NCBI GenBank assembly: GCA_016213455.1
Contig: JACRAG010000369.1
Coordinates: 1 to 23,491, forward strand
DNA from: Anaerolineae bacterium
Lineage (GTDB): Bacteria; Chloroflexota; Anaerolineae; Anaerolineales; Anaerolineaceae
Reading direction: 5' to 3'
Length of the DNA stretch: 23,491 nucleotides
Part shown: one piece after another, positions 1-7,218 of the stretch
Numbering within the stretch: position 1 is the stretch's first letter
Layout: each line of letters starts with the position of its first letter
The notes under the pieces: generated by a model
What the model was told of the DNA's origin: nothing
Seen by the model: the letters and a program-made list of their open reading frames with translations, nothing else
The model's database searches: none
Program-made: the position numbers and the translations under genes

Positions 1-282
1 GTGGAGCAAATGCAGCGCGAAGCGCAGGAATCACAGCTGCCTGAATTGATCGGTATGGCCGTGCAACTTGAGTTCATCCGCCGTGGCACCGCCCAACAGG
101 AACTGATGGGACAGTTGGCGACCAGCATCGCCGCGGACTACATCGGTAACGCCGAACAGCGCGCGGAGAAAATCGGTTCGGAACTGGTCATCCCGATGGT
201 GATCTTCTACTTCCTGCCCTTCATGATCACTTTGTTGATCGTAATCGGTTGGCCAATCGTGCAGAACCTGGGAGGGTTGTGA
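1..282 (+). CDS. Tad pilus platform protein, TadB/TadC-like (C-terminal part, cut by window start)
   Basis: The last 93 residues of a type II secretion F-domain protein, the inner-membrane platform of Tad/type IV-like pili on which the TadA ATPase acts. The visible part has an amphipathic helical stretch (QEL.GQLATSIAADYIGNAEQRAEKIGSEL) and then a C-terminal transmembrane helix near residues 65-88 with a proline-rich start (IPMVIFYFLPFM), as in TadC proteins. It resembles the end of the complete TadC-like protein at 5761-6606, which also has an EQMQR segment before its last membrane helix. The GTG at base 1 is probably internal, so the gene continues upstream. Its stop TGA overlaps the next start (TGATG). 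With the pair at 4874-6606, the locus encodes at least three F-domain proteins, and an upstream partner is likely. Confidence 0.75.
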   Translation: MEQMQREAQESQLPELIGMAVQLEFIRRGTAQQELMGQLATSIAADYIGNAEQRAEKIGSELVIPMVIFYFLPFMITLLIVIGWPIVQNLGGL

Positions 283-887
283 TGCTGCAGGACACTTCTC
301 CCCATCCTTTAAGTGGACGCGCCAACCATCTGCGCGACCTGGCCGGCTTTGCCTTTTTCGCCTTCGCCGCATTGGTCACCGGGGCAGCAGCCTGGGAGCA
401 GCCATCGGTTCTGTCATGGGTGTACGCCTTCCATAATCTGCTGCTGGCCTGGTTTTACGCGCGGAGGAGGCCGGCCAAACGGTATGACCGGACGGGTTTG
501 TGGTTGGGCATGATCGCGGCCTTATTGCCGGCGATACCGAGTAGTCATGCCTCTCCCTGGTACCTGCTTGTCCCCGGCCTGGCCGGATATGGTTTGTGTT
601 TGTGGGCATTGCTTACGCTGGGCTCGCGCTTTGGCATTGCCCCGGCCGACCGCGGCCTGACGGCTCAGGGTCCCTATCGTTTCTTGCGCCACCCTATGTA
701 CCTGGGCGAACTGATCTTTCGCTTGACTCTGGTGTTCAGCGCGCCAGATGTGCTCCTGGGGCTGGGTCTGGCGCTTGTTTTGGCCGCGATCCAGGTTTGG
801 CGGATTGTGCGCGAAGAACGCCTGATCGACGGCTATGGCTGTTACCAGCGGATCGTGCGTTGGCGGTTAGTTCCGGGGGTATGGTGA
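282..887 (+). CDS. ICMT/PEMT-like integral membrane methyltransferase
   Basis: A 201-residue polytopic membrane protein of the isoprenylcysteine carboxyl methyltransferase / phospholipid methyltransferase superfamily. These enzymes use S-adenosylmethionine to methylate membrane-embedded substrates. Seen here: hydrophobic segments near residues 21-37, 47-60, 72-86, 93-113 and 150-172; the family signature GPYRFLRHPMYLGE at 130-143; and the C-terminal REERLIDGYGCY (177-188), matching the conserved EE...Y part of the SAM site. The ATG at 282 overlaps the upstream stop; an in-frame start at 249 would lie inside the upstream gene. The gene is embedded in the Tad operon, with overlaps on both sides. 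The substrate cannot be read from sequence: pilin, lipid or quinone are all possible. Family assignment is firm; the role in pilus biogenesis is inference. Confidence 0.85.
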   Translation: MLQDTSPHPLSGRANHLRDLAGFAFFAFAALVTGAAAWEQPSVLSWVYAFHNLLLAWFYARRRPAKRYDRTGLWLGMIAALLPAIPSSHASPWYLLVPGLAGYGLCLWALLTLGSRFGIAPADRGLTAQGPYRFLRHPMYLGELIFRLTLVFSAPDVLLGLGLALVLAAIQVWRIVREERLIDGYGCYQRIVRWRLVPGVW

Positions 888-1225
888 CCATGCATCTGCG
901 GGTGACTTCGAACCTGGTATTTGGACTGGCTATCGGTTGTACGGCGCTCCTGCAGACCTGCCCGGTACCCAGGGGACTGGCCTGGTTGGGCATGGTGAGT
1001 GTGCTGGCCGCGATGCTGCTGACCAACCTGATGTGGATCCGATCGGTTGGCCTGGCAGGGATCGGTGGCCTATCGCTGGTCTATTCGAACCTGGGCGAAT
1101 ATCCGGTCCCGGCTGCAGCGTACATTCTGGTTGCGGCAGCCCTGGTCGTCGGCGCGGTCCTGTTGGCGATGTTGGCCGATCTTACTGAAACTTCGAAAGG
1201 AAAATCCAAAATTCATGAAAGTTAA
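881..1225 (+). CDS. small polytopic membrane protein of unknown function
   Basis: A 114-residue hydrophobic protein with four probable membrane helices (about residues 10-27, 31-50, 53-69, 74-97) and a short charged C-terminus (LTETSKGKSK). I recognise no family. The ATG at 881 overlaps the methyltransferase stop; ATG 890 is an alternative start. Its 3' end overlaps the start of the TadZ-like gene by 11 bases. It is therefore translated in the pilus operon, probably coupled to both neighbours. It could be a partner of the membrane methyltransferase or a small assembly factor, but nothing in the sequence decides. Confidence 0.7.
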   Translation: MVTMHLRVTSNLVFGLAIGCTALLQTCPVPRGLAWLGMVSVLAAMLLTNLMWIRSVGLAGIGGLSLVYSNLGEYPVPAAAYILVAAALVVGAVLLAMLADLTETSKGKSKIHES

Positions 1226-2195
1226 CTGGTTCCCCTCATTGAAATCTACCGGACACCGTCCGGCCCTGGCGGTGTTGATCGCTTCCGCCCAGCCGCGCTT
1301 GGACATCCTGGAAGCCCTGGCTCAGCAAAGCGATATCCTGGTGAAAGAGGCCTTCTCAACTCGTGGGGTCTTGCAAGACCTGCCGGGGGTGAAACTGGTT
1401 ATCCTGGATTCTGTATTACCTGTATCCGACGCCTCGCCGGAGGTGTTGTCCCAGGCGCTTGATCGAAGCGGAATTCCGTACACTTCTGCGGAAAGTTTTC
1501 TGGCCGACCCAGGCGAATGGTTGGGGCGAGCTCGCCTGGCCGGTGCGGGGCGGATCTCTTTTTTACCGGCAAGGCAAATCAACCTGGTCAACTGGTCGGG
1601 CGGGGTGGGCAAGACCACCCTGGCCATGGCGATCTGCAAACGGTTTGTGGAACGGACTGGGTTGCCGGCAGCCTTATTGGAATTAAGCATGGGCGGCAGC
1701 GCCTTGCACGCGCGCATCTCTCCCAATCTGCCTGAGTTTTTTGCGATTGCTACCGGAAAAGAAGAAGCAGCGCAATGGTTCGGGGTCAGCCTGTATCCGA
1801 TGGATGGGCGCACGATCGACGTGCTGTGGAGCGAGGATCAGCCCGGCGTCCGCCGTGTCCTGGCGGAGATCCGCCGAAAAAATACTCTATTCGTGGTGGA
1901 TTGTTTCCCCGGGCATCCGCTTTTTCCCGAGCTGGCCCAACCGGTTTCCGGGTTGGTTAACCTGGTGGTGTCCTCTCCACGGGATGATGCCCTTTTACAA
2001 GCACGCCGCTTGCTGTCTGAATTGAGCGAACCGGCGCACCTGGTTTTGAACATGACCCGCAGCCTGGCCGAACGCGCCGAAGGCGGCGTGGCGGTACGTT
2101 TGCCTTTCAACGAAGGCTGGGCGCACGCTTCCGATGCCCGCCTGGCCGATCCACTGCTTGATCTGGTCTACTCCGGCTGGAGGAAAAAATCATGA
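1215..2195 (+). CDS. tadZ: TadZ/CpaE-like MinD-family ATPase
   Basis: A 326-residue protein with a receiver-like N-terminal half (about 14-110; LAVLIASAQPRLDILEAL, LVILDSVLP) and a SIMIBI/MinD-type P-loop domain. TadZ/CpaE proteins localise the Tad machine in the cell. The P-loop is NWSGGVGKTTLA (126-137) and the Walker B-like strand is LFVVDCFPG (225-233). The usual deviant Walker A begins with a signature lysine (KGGxGKT); here that position is Ser128, with Gly129-Gly130 and Lys133 retained. The ATG at 1215 lies 12 bases after an AAAGGA site. An in-frame extension to 1047 would overlap the whole upstream membrane gene and was rejected. The next gene overlaps its stop by 4 bases. The receiver lacks an obvious full acidic pocket apart from D64. 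Confidence 0.85.
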   Translation: MKVNWFPSLKSTGHRPALAVLIASAQPRLDILEALAQQSDILVKEAFSTRGVLQDLPGVKLVILDSVLPVSDASPEVLSQALDRSGIPYTSAESFLADPGEWLGRARLAGAGRISFLPARQINLVNWSGGVGKTTLAMAICKRFVERTGLPAALLELSMGGSALHARISPNLPEFFAIATGKEEAAQWFGVSLYPMDGRTIDVLWSEDQPGVRRVLAEIRRKNTLFVVDCFPGHPLFPELAQPVSGLVNLVVSSPRDDALLQARRLLSELSEPAHLVLNMTRSLAERAEGGVAVRLPFNEGWAHASDARLADPLLDLVYSGWRKKS

Positions 2196-2911
2196 ACCGA
2201 ACCGTGCAATTTTTGATCGGTCTTCTGGCAATTGGGCTGGCGGTTGCCGCCGGGATTTATGGTCGCACTACCTATCTGCGGGAGGTATCAACCTACCAGG
2301 TACCCGTTCCGGCAGCGGATATCCCGGCCTATACCGTGCTGGATCCAAGCATGTTTCAGATGCGGGATATGCCGCGCGCCCTGGAATCGCTGCCGTATTT
2401 CCAGACTGTTGAGGATCTCGATGGCCTGATTACCAACCGTCCTCTCCCGGGCGGTCTGCCGGTGCCCGGTTCCAGCGCTGTGCCGGCGGCCTCCTTTCGC
2501 CTGGCGGATGCCGCCTACGAGGTGGTTTCCATTCCGGTTGATCCGGTATCCGCCGTAGGCGGCCAGGTGCAGGTCGGGCAGCGGGTCAACCTGTATCGCA
2601 TGATCGCGGCTGAGTCGGATCCGAACCAATCTACAGACGGCGCCAAACCAGCCCTGCGTTCGATCCAGGTTGAGATGATCGCCGAGAATGTCCTGGTGGT
2701 GGATGTGCGCAGTTCACAGGGTGTCAAAGCCGGACCTGACAGCCAGGAGACGCAAGCGACCGGCGCGATGGGAAGCAACAGTCAGCAGGCCGAACAGGTG
2801 CAAATCCTGACCCTGGCCCTAGAGCCTGAAACGGTGCGCAAAGTTCTGGATGCGGTTGCTTCCAGCAAGAAACAAGGAGGGCTGTTATGGACCACCCTGG
2901 CCATTCCGTAA
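2192..2911 (+). CDS. cpaB: Flp pilus assembly protein CpaB/RcpC
   Basis: A 239-residue CpaB/RcpC-family protein, a periplasmic or extracytoplasmic component of Tad systems carrying an SAF domain. It has one N-terminal membrane anchor (about 7-24, FLIGLLAIGLAVAAGIYG), an SAF-type segment (about 36-95: VPVPAADIPAYTVLDPSMF), and a C-terminal CpaB-type domain (VGGQVQVGQRVNLY at 122-135; LTLALEPETVRKVLDAVASS near the end). GGAGG at 2179-2183 precedes the ATG by 8 bases. The start overlaps the tadZ stop. Its last 25 bases overlap the tadA start, and the strong AAGGAGG for tadA lies inside this coding region. Confidence 0.9.
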   Translation: MNRTVQFLIGLLAIGLAVAAGIYGRTTYLREVSTYQVPVPAADIPAYTVLDPSMFQMRDMPRALESLPYFQTVEDLDGLITNRPLPGGLPVPGSSAVPAASFRLADAAYEVVSIPVDPVSAVGGQVQVGQRVNLYRMIAAESDPNQSTDGAKPALRSIQVEMIAENVLVVDVRSSQGVKAGPDSQETQATGAMGSNSQQAEQVQILTLALEPETVRKVLDAVASSKKQGGLLWTTLAIP

Positions 2912-4221
2912 ATCCACAGCCCCCTCAGATCGCTGTGTTGAGCGCGGCTGACCTGGAGATGATTGGACGGGTGCGGGAAGTACTGGTCCAGCGCTCGATC
3001 AAGCCGCCTTCCTGGCGCGATACGGATGCGGCTCGCCGCCGGAAATTCTTCGATGAGGTGCGTTCGGTGCTCATCGAGCGGGGTGAGAATAAATCCCTCG
3101 TCAACCGCAACGCCCAGATCGTCACCGACGCGCTTTCCGGGGTAGGTATTCTGGACCAACTGCTGCGAGACCCTTTTGTGGAAGAGATTTTCGTGCGGAA
3201 TGGGCATGTCGCGGTGGAGTATGACGGATCGTTTTATTCGCTCGGCAAGCTGGCCGATGACCGCTATTTCGAAGATCTGGCTGTTCACGTCGCCGACCAG
3301 GGCGGCGCGACCCTGCGTGGCGACCGACCGGCCGTGCTGATCGATTTACCGGGCGGAGAGCGCTTTACGGCCATCGTTCCCCGGCTGTCGAAAGAGGGGA
3401 CAGCGATCAACATTCGTACTTTTGGCCGGCGTGTCAAAACCCTGGAAGAGATGGAGCGGACCGGTACGTTTACCCGGCGGAGCACATCGACTCTGGGTCA
3501 GTTGGACGATATCGCCGATACCGACACCCGTCAGAGGGTTGCCGGCTTGCAAATGGTCCCTGATCGTTACCTGGCCTGGCTGGCTGCTACGTTATCGGGA
3601 AGCTTGCTGATCGCCGGCGAGATGGGATCGGGAAAAACTACCCTGCTCAACGCGCTGTCAGGCTTCTTACCGCGCCAGGCGCCGGTGGCTACCCTCGAAA
3701 CTTTTCGCGAATTGGAAATTCAACACCCCTTTCTGCTGCGCGCGGTCGCGCCGGCGGAACTACCCGAAGGCACGCCGGGGGTTACGCTGGATTGGGTGCT
3801 GGATATTATTTACACCCGCATGAACCCGGCGGCGATCCTGGTGGGTGAGGTGGTTGGCCCCGAGGCTTTGCAATTCTTGAAAGCGACCTGCCTGGGGCGT
3901 AAAGCCTTCACCACCATTCATGGCGGGACCGTCGAAGAAGCCCTGATGCGGCTTGAGCAGCTGGCGTTGGCTACCGCCCCTGAATTAGGGCTACAAGCGG
4001 TGCGATCGATGGTGACGATGGGGCTGGATGTGGTGGCTCTGATGGGACGGGTGGCCCGCGATGGAAGGGTTGCGCGAACCCTACAGGCGATTGCCATTAT
4101 TCAAGGCATCGATGAAAAAGGTGAATTCAGGCTGAAGTATTTGTACCGGGCTACCACTCCGCAAGAAATGCAGGCTATCGAGATCGCATACGACAATCTG
4201 GAAAGCGAGGGATTGCCATGA
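2887..4221 (+). CDS. tadA: TadA/CpaF secretion ATPase
   Basis: A 444-residue hexameric ATPase of the CpaF/TadA subgroup of the type II/IV secretion ATPases (VirB11/GspE superfamily). It powers Flp pilus assembly at the cytoplasmic face of the membrane. An N-terminal domain (about 20-140) contains RDPFVEEIFVRN, typical of CpaF. The Walker A is GEMGSGKTTLLN (244-255), the Asp-box region TLETFRELEI (269-278), the Walker B ILVGEVVGPEAL (317-328), and the His-box TTIHGGT (342-348) differs from the more usual TIHANS. The start at 2887 is fixed by AAGGAGG at 2874-2880. The gene overlaps cpaB by 25 bases and the next gene by 4. Confidence 0.95.
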   Translation: MDHPGHSVNPQPPQIAVLSAADLEMIGRVREVLVQRSIKPPSWRDTDAARRRKFFDEVRSVLIERGENKSLVNRNAQIVTDALSGVGILDQLLRDPFVEEIFVRNGHVAVEYDGSFYSLGKLADDRYFEDLAVHVADQGGATLRGDRPAVLIDLPGGERFTAIVPRLSKEGTAINIRTFGRRVKTLEEMERTGTFTRRSTSTLGQLDDIADTDTRQRVAGLQMVPDRYLAWLAATLSGSLLIAGEMGSGKTTLLNALSGFLPRQAPVATLETFRELEIQHPFLLRAVAPAELPEGTPGVTLDWVLDIIYTRMNPAAILVGEVVGPEALQFLKATCLGRKAFTTIHGGTVEEALMRLEQLALATAPELGLQAVRSMVTMGLDVVALMGRVARDGRVARTLQAIAIIQGIDEKGEFRLKYLYRATTPQEMQAIEIAYDNLESEGLP

Positions 4222-4877
4222 CCCGCAAGCTGTTGATCGCCGCCTGTATCCTGGCTGTGTTGGGCTGTCTGGTGTTTGCGCTAATAGTGATGAACAGTGG
4301 AATCACCATTCAAGATCCAGCCCAACCTGTCACATCCGCTGGCATCGACGTGCGCGAAAAAGAGCGGGAACTCATCAACCAGTTGGAAACTGCGCCATGG
4401 CAAGGACTGCGCTTCCTGAGCGACGAACGCGAATGGCGTTTCTATGGGGTGGCCGGGGAAGAACGCGAGGTGAACCTGATCCAGCCATTTCGCCTGATCA
4501 AAGTGTATTACCTGCAATCCGATGGCGATCTGGCCTTCACCTGGGTGGCCTTGGGCGTGGAAATCCCCGGTCAAGGGTACGTGGCGGTTGGAGATGCGGA
4601 AATTCAGTCCGGCGATCTGATCGCAGTTTCCCTCAAAGGCGAGCATGTTTTTCAAAGCGGTGTGGTTTGGGAGGATTGTTCGAGCGACTATTGCCGTCTG
4701 GCGCAAAAGATCGACACCATTCTGATACTGGATGACAAGGGCACCGGAATTACCAACGGTTTCATCCGTGAAGGTTGGCAGCCGCCGACTTACCCGATGT
4801 ATGGTTTTCTGTGCTGGCAGGTACGGTTAGCGGACGAAACGGATGCGACCGCTGCCCGGTTGGAGGGAAAACCATGA
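4218..4877 (+). CDS. membrane-anchored extracytoplasmic protein of unknown function in the Tad operon
   Basis: A 219-residue protein with one N-terminal hydrophobic segment (residues 5-25). The rest is soluble and probably outside the membrane. No family is recognised. AVLGC at 13-17 could be a weak lipobox, but a leucine at -2 makes a plain membrane anchor more likely. The soluble part has many beta-like alternations (FRLIKVYYLQSDGDLAFTWV; GYVAVGDAEIQSGDLIAVSL) and three cysteines (WEDCSSDYC and GFLC) that could form a disulfide. The start overlaps the tadA stop (ATGA) and the stop overlaps the tadB-like start (ATGA). Placement between ATPase and platform genes suggests a structural or gating part of the machine. 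Confidence 0.75.
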   Translation: MTRKLLIAACILAVLGCLVFALIVMNSGITIQDPAQPVTSAGIDVREKERELINQLETAPWQGLRFLSDEREWRFYGVAGEEREVNLIQPFRLIKVYYLQSDGDLAFTWVALGVEIPGQGYVAVGDAEIQSGDLIAVSLKGEHVFQSGVVWEDCSSDYCRLAQKIDTILILDDKGTGITNGFIREGWQPPTYPMYGFLCWQVRLADETDATAARLEGKP

Positions 4878-5764
4878 ATGTGTTCAGCTTGATTTTGGAT
4901 GGCGGCGGCATCCTCCTCGGGGTAGGAGTTCTCCTGAGCAGTTACCACCTGATGAACGGTTTGGTGGAACTGTTCAGCCGGATGTGGAAGCGCATCTTCA
5001 TGACATGGGCCAGGCGCCGGCTGACAGATCTGGGGATTGTCCAAACATCGGATGCGAAGCCAAAACCAGCATTGAATATCAAGAGGTTGAGCATTTTTCT
5101 GGTCATCCCATTGCTGGCGCTGGCTGTGCGAGATTACCTGCTGTCACCGTTGATGGTGGTATTCGGAGCCTTGATCATCGTTTGGCTTGATTTCCAGGCC
5201 AGGCAGAAAGAGATCGAGAAGGTGAATGAGGACGCGGAGATTGCTGCCCTGCAGGTGCGCTCGCTGTTACAGGTCGACCGCTCCCTGCTCAATGCGTTGA
5301 ATGGTATCCAGATTCCAGATGGTGCCCTCAAACGCTCATTGCAACAGGTGATTTCCCGCCTGCAAATGCACCAACCTCCCGAAGAAGCGGTGGGTTCGTT
5401 GCAGGGATTGCCCGGGACGATCACCGCCCGGCTGTCAGCCTTAATCGCCAATAGCGCCCGCACCACCGACGATATGCAGTCAGCGCTCCTGCAGACCCTT
5501 GAACAGGAAGCTCATCGGCAGAAACTGCTGCGCTCGAAGATCCGCCAGACCCTGGCGTTAGTGCGCGGCACGATCCGGCTTCTCCAGGGTGCGACCGCAG
5601 CGGCATTGGTCTTTGTTTTGCTTTCTCCCACCTGGAGGACGTTCTTTCTGCAAGATATCCCGCACCGCACGTTGATGACAGTCCTGATCGTGTGCGCTGT
5701 ATTGGCAAGCCTGTATTTTGAATACGAGGTCTACCAAATGGGCAGTTCGGAGGCGTTCTCATGA
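4874..5764 (+). CDS. tadB: Tad platform protein TadB-like (T2SSF domain)
   Basis: A 296-residue inner-membrane platform protein. Membrane helices lie near residues 4-22, 73-86, 90-104, 238-251 and 266-282. A cytoplasmic helical T2SSF-type domain lies between them (about 115-235), with the amphipathic helices LQVDRSLLNALNGIQIPDGALK and the QEAHRQKLLRSKIRQTLALVRG segment that precedes the last helices in TadB. The ATG at 4874 follows GGAGGG at 4862-4867. A longer in-frame opening upstream lies within the previous gene and was rejected. The stop overlaps the tadC-like start (ATGA). The length fits the family. Confidence 0.85.
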   Translation: MNVFSLILDGGGILLGVGVLLSSYHLMNGLVELFSRMWKRIFMTWARRRLTDLGIVQTSDAKPKPALNIKRLSIFLVIPLLALAVRDYLLSPLMVVFGALIIVWLDFQARQKEIEKVNEDAEIAALQVRSLLQVDRSLLNALNGIQIPDGALKRSLQQVISRLQMHQPPEEAVGSLQGLPGTITARLSALIANSARTTDDMQSALLQTLEQEAHRQKLLRSKIRQTLALVRGTIRLLQGATAAALVFVLLSPTWRTFFLQDIPHRTLMTVLIVCAVLASLYFEYEVYQMGSSEAFS

Positions 5765-6606
5765 ACAGTTTGCCGCTGCTGGTGGGCCTTGCCTGCGCAG
5801 TCGGGGTGGGCATGCTGGTCCACTCCCTGTTGCTTACCTTATTCGATTTTGGAAGGAGGTTTTCCCGTTGGTTTGGTCGACCCCAGGGACGCCTGGCGGC
5901 TCTCGGTTTGACCGCCTATCAAACTAAACATTTTTCGGTCACTGAAGATGACATTCTGGGGCTGGCTTCAATCCCCTGGGCCAACCTCTACGCGGCGACG
6001 GCGTTGATCAGCCTGGTGCTATTCGGCCTGGTCGGCCCGTTCCTGTCAGGGGGAGCTTCCTTCGCGCTGCTGAGTCTGCCCGGGCTGGTGTGGCTTTTTA
6101 AACGATATCTGGCCCAACAGCGCCGGCGTTATTTGGTTGGCCAGGTACGTCAGTTATTGATCGACATCCGCCTGCACATGAGCCTGACCGGTTCGCTGCT
6201 GCTGGGCCTGGAGAATATTGCCCGCACCACGAATGAGCGCGGTGTCGTCTATCGCGGTTTACAGCGGCGCATGTCCGGCGGCTCCGCCAAGAGCGGCCTG
6301 GATGTGGTGCAACAATTGGCTGCCGATCTCAAGTCCGTGCATCTGTTGCGGGTGGCCCAACGGGTGCAATCGGCGCAGCAGTCTGGAGGGACGCTGGGCG
6401 TCGACCAGGCGATTGCTAGCGCCACGGAAGAGTTGAACGAAGAAATTGCCAACCAGTCGGAGGAGCAAATGCAGCGCCTTCCGCTGCGCATCACCTTGCT
6501 GGCCATGCCATTTCTCCTGGGGCCTATCGTTATCTTGTTGTTTTACCCGCTTGTGGATCACATCCTCAAAACGCTGGCCGGGACTTCGGTTGGCGGCGGG
6601 TTCTAA
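5761..6606 (+). CDS. tadC: Tad platform protein TadC-like (T2SSF domain)
   Basis: A 281-residue second platform protein, expected to pair with the TadB-like protein in the membrane. Helices lie near residues 7-27, 76-95, 99-113 and 244-270. The T2SSF-type cytoplasmic domain spans about 115-240, including VRQLLIDIRLHMSLTGSLLLGL and the conserved-type VAQRVQSAQQSGGTLG (198-213), followed by EELNEEIANQSEEQMQRLPLR before the last membrane segment. GGAGG at 5749-5753 precedes the ATG at 5761. The next gene, a pilin, starts 24 bases after its stop with its own strong ribosome binding site. Confidence 0.88.
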   Translation: MNSLPLLVGLACAVGVGMLVHSLLLTLFDFGRRFSRWFGRPQGRLAALGLTAYQTKHFSVTEDDILGLASIPWANLYAATALISLVLFGLVGPFLSGGASFALLSLPGLVWLFKRYLAQQRRRYLVGQVRQLLIDIRLHMSLTGSLLLGLENIARTTNERGVVYRGLQRRMSGGSAKSGLDVVQQLAADLKSVHLLRVAQRVQSAQQSGGTLGVDQAIASATEELNEEIANQSEEQMQRLPLRITLLAMPFLLGPIVILLFYPLVDHILKTLAGTSVGGGF

Positions 6607-6630
6607 TCCCATTCCTGTTTGGAGGTTTGT

Positions 6631-6801
6631 ATGTTGTTCGAGAAGAAAGCGTCGGAAATTCCGCAGTTCGTTGTCGTTTTGGCCATCGCCATTGTGCTGG
6701 GCGCGGCGGCCGTCTGGGCAATTTTGTCCAATATCGGCGCACAGGGTGGCAGCGTTGCTACCTGGATTAACAGCATCGCCGTGCCTGCTGCGCATCCGTA
6801 A
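6631..6801 (+). CDS. small Flp-type pilin, copy 1 (Gln5 variant)
   Basis: A 56-residue class III (Flp/Fap-like) pilin: short charged leader (MLFEKKA), one hydrophobic helix (about 12-34), short C-terminus ending AVPAAHP. Alignment to the third pilin (7063-7209) places the peptidase site at A7|S8 with Q at +5 and F at +6, instead of the usual E5-Y6. The protein is almost identical to the next gene (6836-7006), a tandem duplication. GGAGG at 6621-6625 lies 5 bases before the ATG. A slightly longer frame (from 6619) would swallow this ribosome binding site, so 6631 is preferred. High expression as the main pilin is likely but is inference. Confidence 0.8.
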   Translation: MLFEKKASEIPQFVVVLAIAIVLGAAAVWAILSNIGAQGGSVATWINSIAVPAAHP

Positions 6802-6835
6802 TCCACCATTCATTTCGCACCAGAAGAGGGTACCC

Positions 6836-7006
6836 ATGTTATTCGAAAAACGCGCATCCGAAATTCCGCAGTTTGTTGTTGTCCTGGCGATCGTGGTCGT
6901 ACTGGGCGCAGCAGCCGTGTGGGGCATTCTGTCCAACATCGGCTCGCAGGGCAACAGCGTGGCGACCTGGATTGACAGCATCGCCGTGCCGGCCGCTCAT
7001 CCCTAA
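6836..7006 (+). CDS. small Flp-type pilin, copy 2 (Gln5 variant)
   Basis: A 56-residue pilin paralogous to the one just upstream. It has the same leader (MLFEKRA), the same Ala-1 cleavage context A|SEIPQF, the same helix start FVVVLAI, and an identical AVPAAHP end. The few differences (K6R, A19V/I20V, A30G, A37S, G39N, N47D) are mostly conservative, indicating duplication followed by purifying selection. AGAGGG at 6824-6829 serves as ribosome binding site. A strong hairpin (7019-7051) follows 12 bases after the stop and separates copies 1-2 from the third pilin. Confidence 0.8.
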   Translation: MLFEKRASEIPQFVVVLAIVVVLGAAAVWGILSNIGSQGNSVATWIDSIAVPAAHP

Positions 7007-7018
7007 ATTCATTTGATC

Positions 7019-7051
7019 TCCTCCGGCGGTCGGATCTCGACCGCCGGAGGA
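7019..7051 (+). promoter_or_regulatory. 13-bp perfect hairpin between pilin genes, just 5' of a ribosome binding site
   Basis: Arms tcctccggcggtc (7019-7031) and gaccgccggagga (7039-7051) pair perfectly around a 7-base loop. There is no U-tract after it; instead AAGGAGG (7051-7057) for the third pilin begins at the last base of the stem. This argues against an intrinsic terminator and for an mRNA 3'-end stabiliser or processing site for the upstream pilin messages. Partial attenuation is another possibility. Confidence 0.7.
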
Positions 7052-7062
7052 AGGAGGACCCC

Positions 7063-7209
7063 ATGTTATTTGATCGTCAGGCGCAGAGCATCGTCGAGTA
7101 TATCGTTATCCTGGCCATCCTGATCTCGTTGGTTGGGGGCGCTCTATGGCAGATTTTCATCACCCTGCAGACCAAGTTCAATGGGGTGAATGCCGAGATC
7201 GGATCATAG
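7063..7209 (+). CDS. flp: Flp-type pilin (canonical Glu5-Tyr6)
   Basis: A 48-residue Flp/Fap pilin with the class signature: leader MLFDRQA, cleavage A|QSIVEY with Glu at +5 and Tyr at +6, then a hydrophobic helix (IVILAILISLVGGALW) and a short polar tail. The leader resembles those of the two upstream pilins (MLF[D/E][R/K]), so the three are related. The ribosome binding site AAGGAGG (7051-7057) is strong and lies 5 bases before the ATG at 7063. It may be a major pilin or a partner of the Gln5 pilins. Confidence 0.88.
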   Translation: MLFDRQAQSIVEYIVILAILISLVGGALWQIFITLQTKFNGVNAEIGS

Positions 7210-7218
7210 GTTCGGGCT

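Noticed and set aside
1047..1214. Upstream extension of the TadZ-like gene in the same frame
   Set aside because: It would overlap the preceding membrane-protein gene almost wholly, and the added residues are Trp/Arg-rich and unlike TadZ. The ATG at 1215 has a purine-rich site and starts a normal receiver-like domain.
1322..1813. Long opposite-strand open frame under the TadZ-like gene
   Set aside because: GC-rich coding DNA opens long antisense frames; it has no start context and its residue make-up is Arg/Pro/Ser-rich. Similar antisense frames under tadA, tadC and the hemerythrin gene were discarded for the same reason.
7019..7051. Intrinsic terminator
   Set aside because: The stem is strong but no U-tract follows, and the ribosome site of the next pilin begins at its base.
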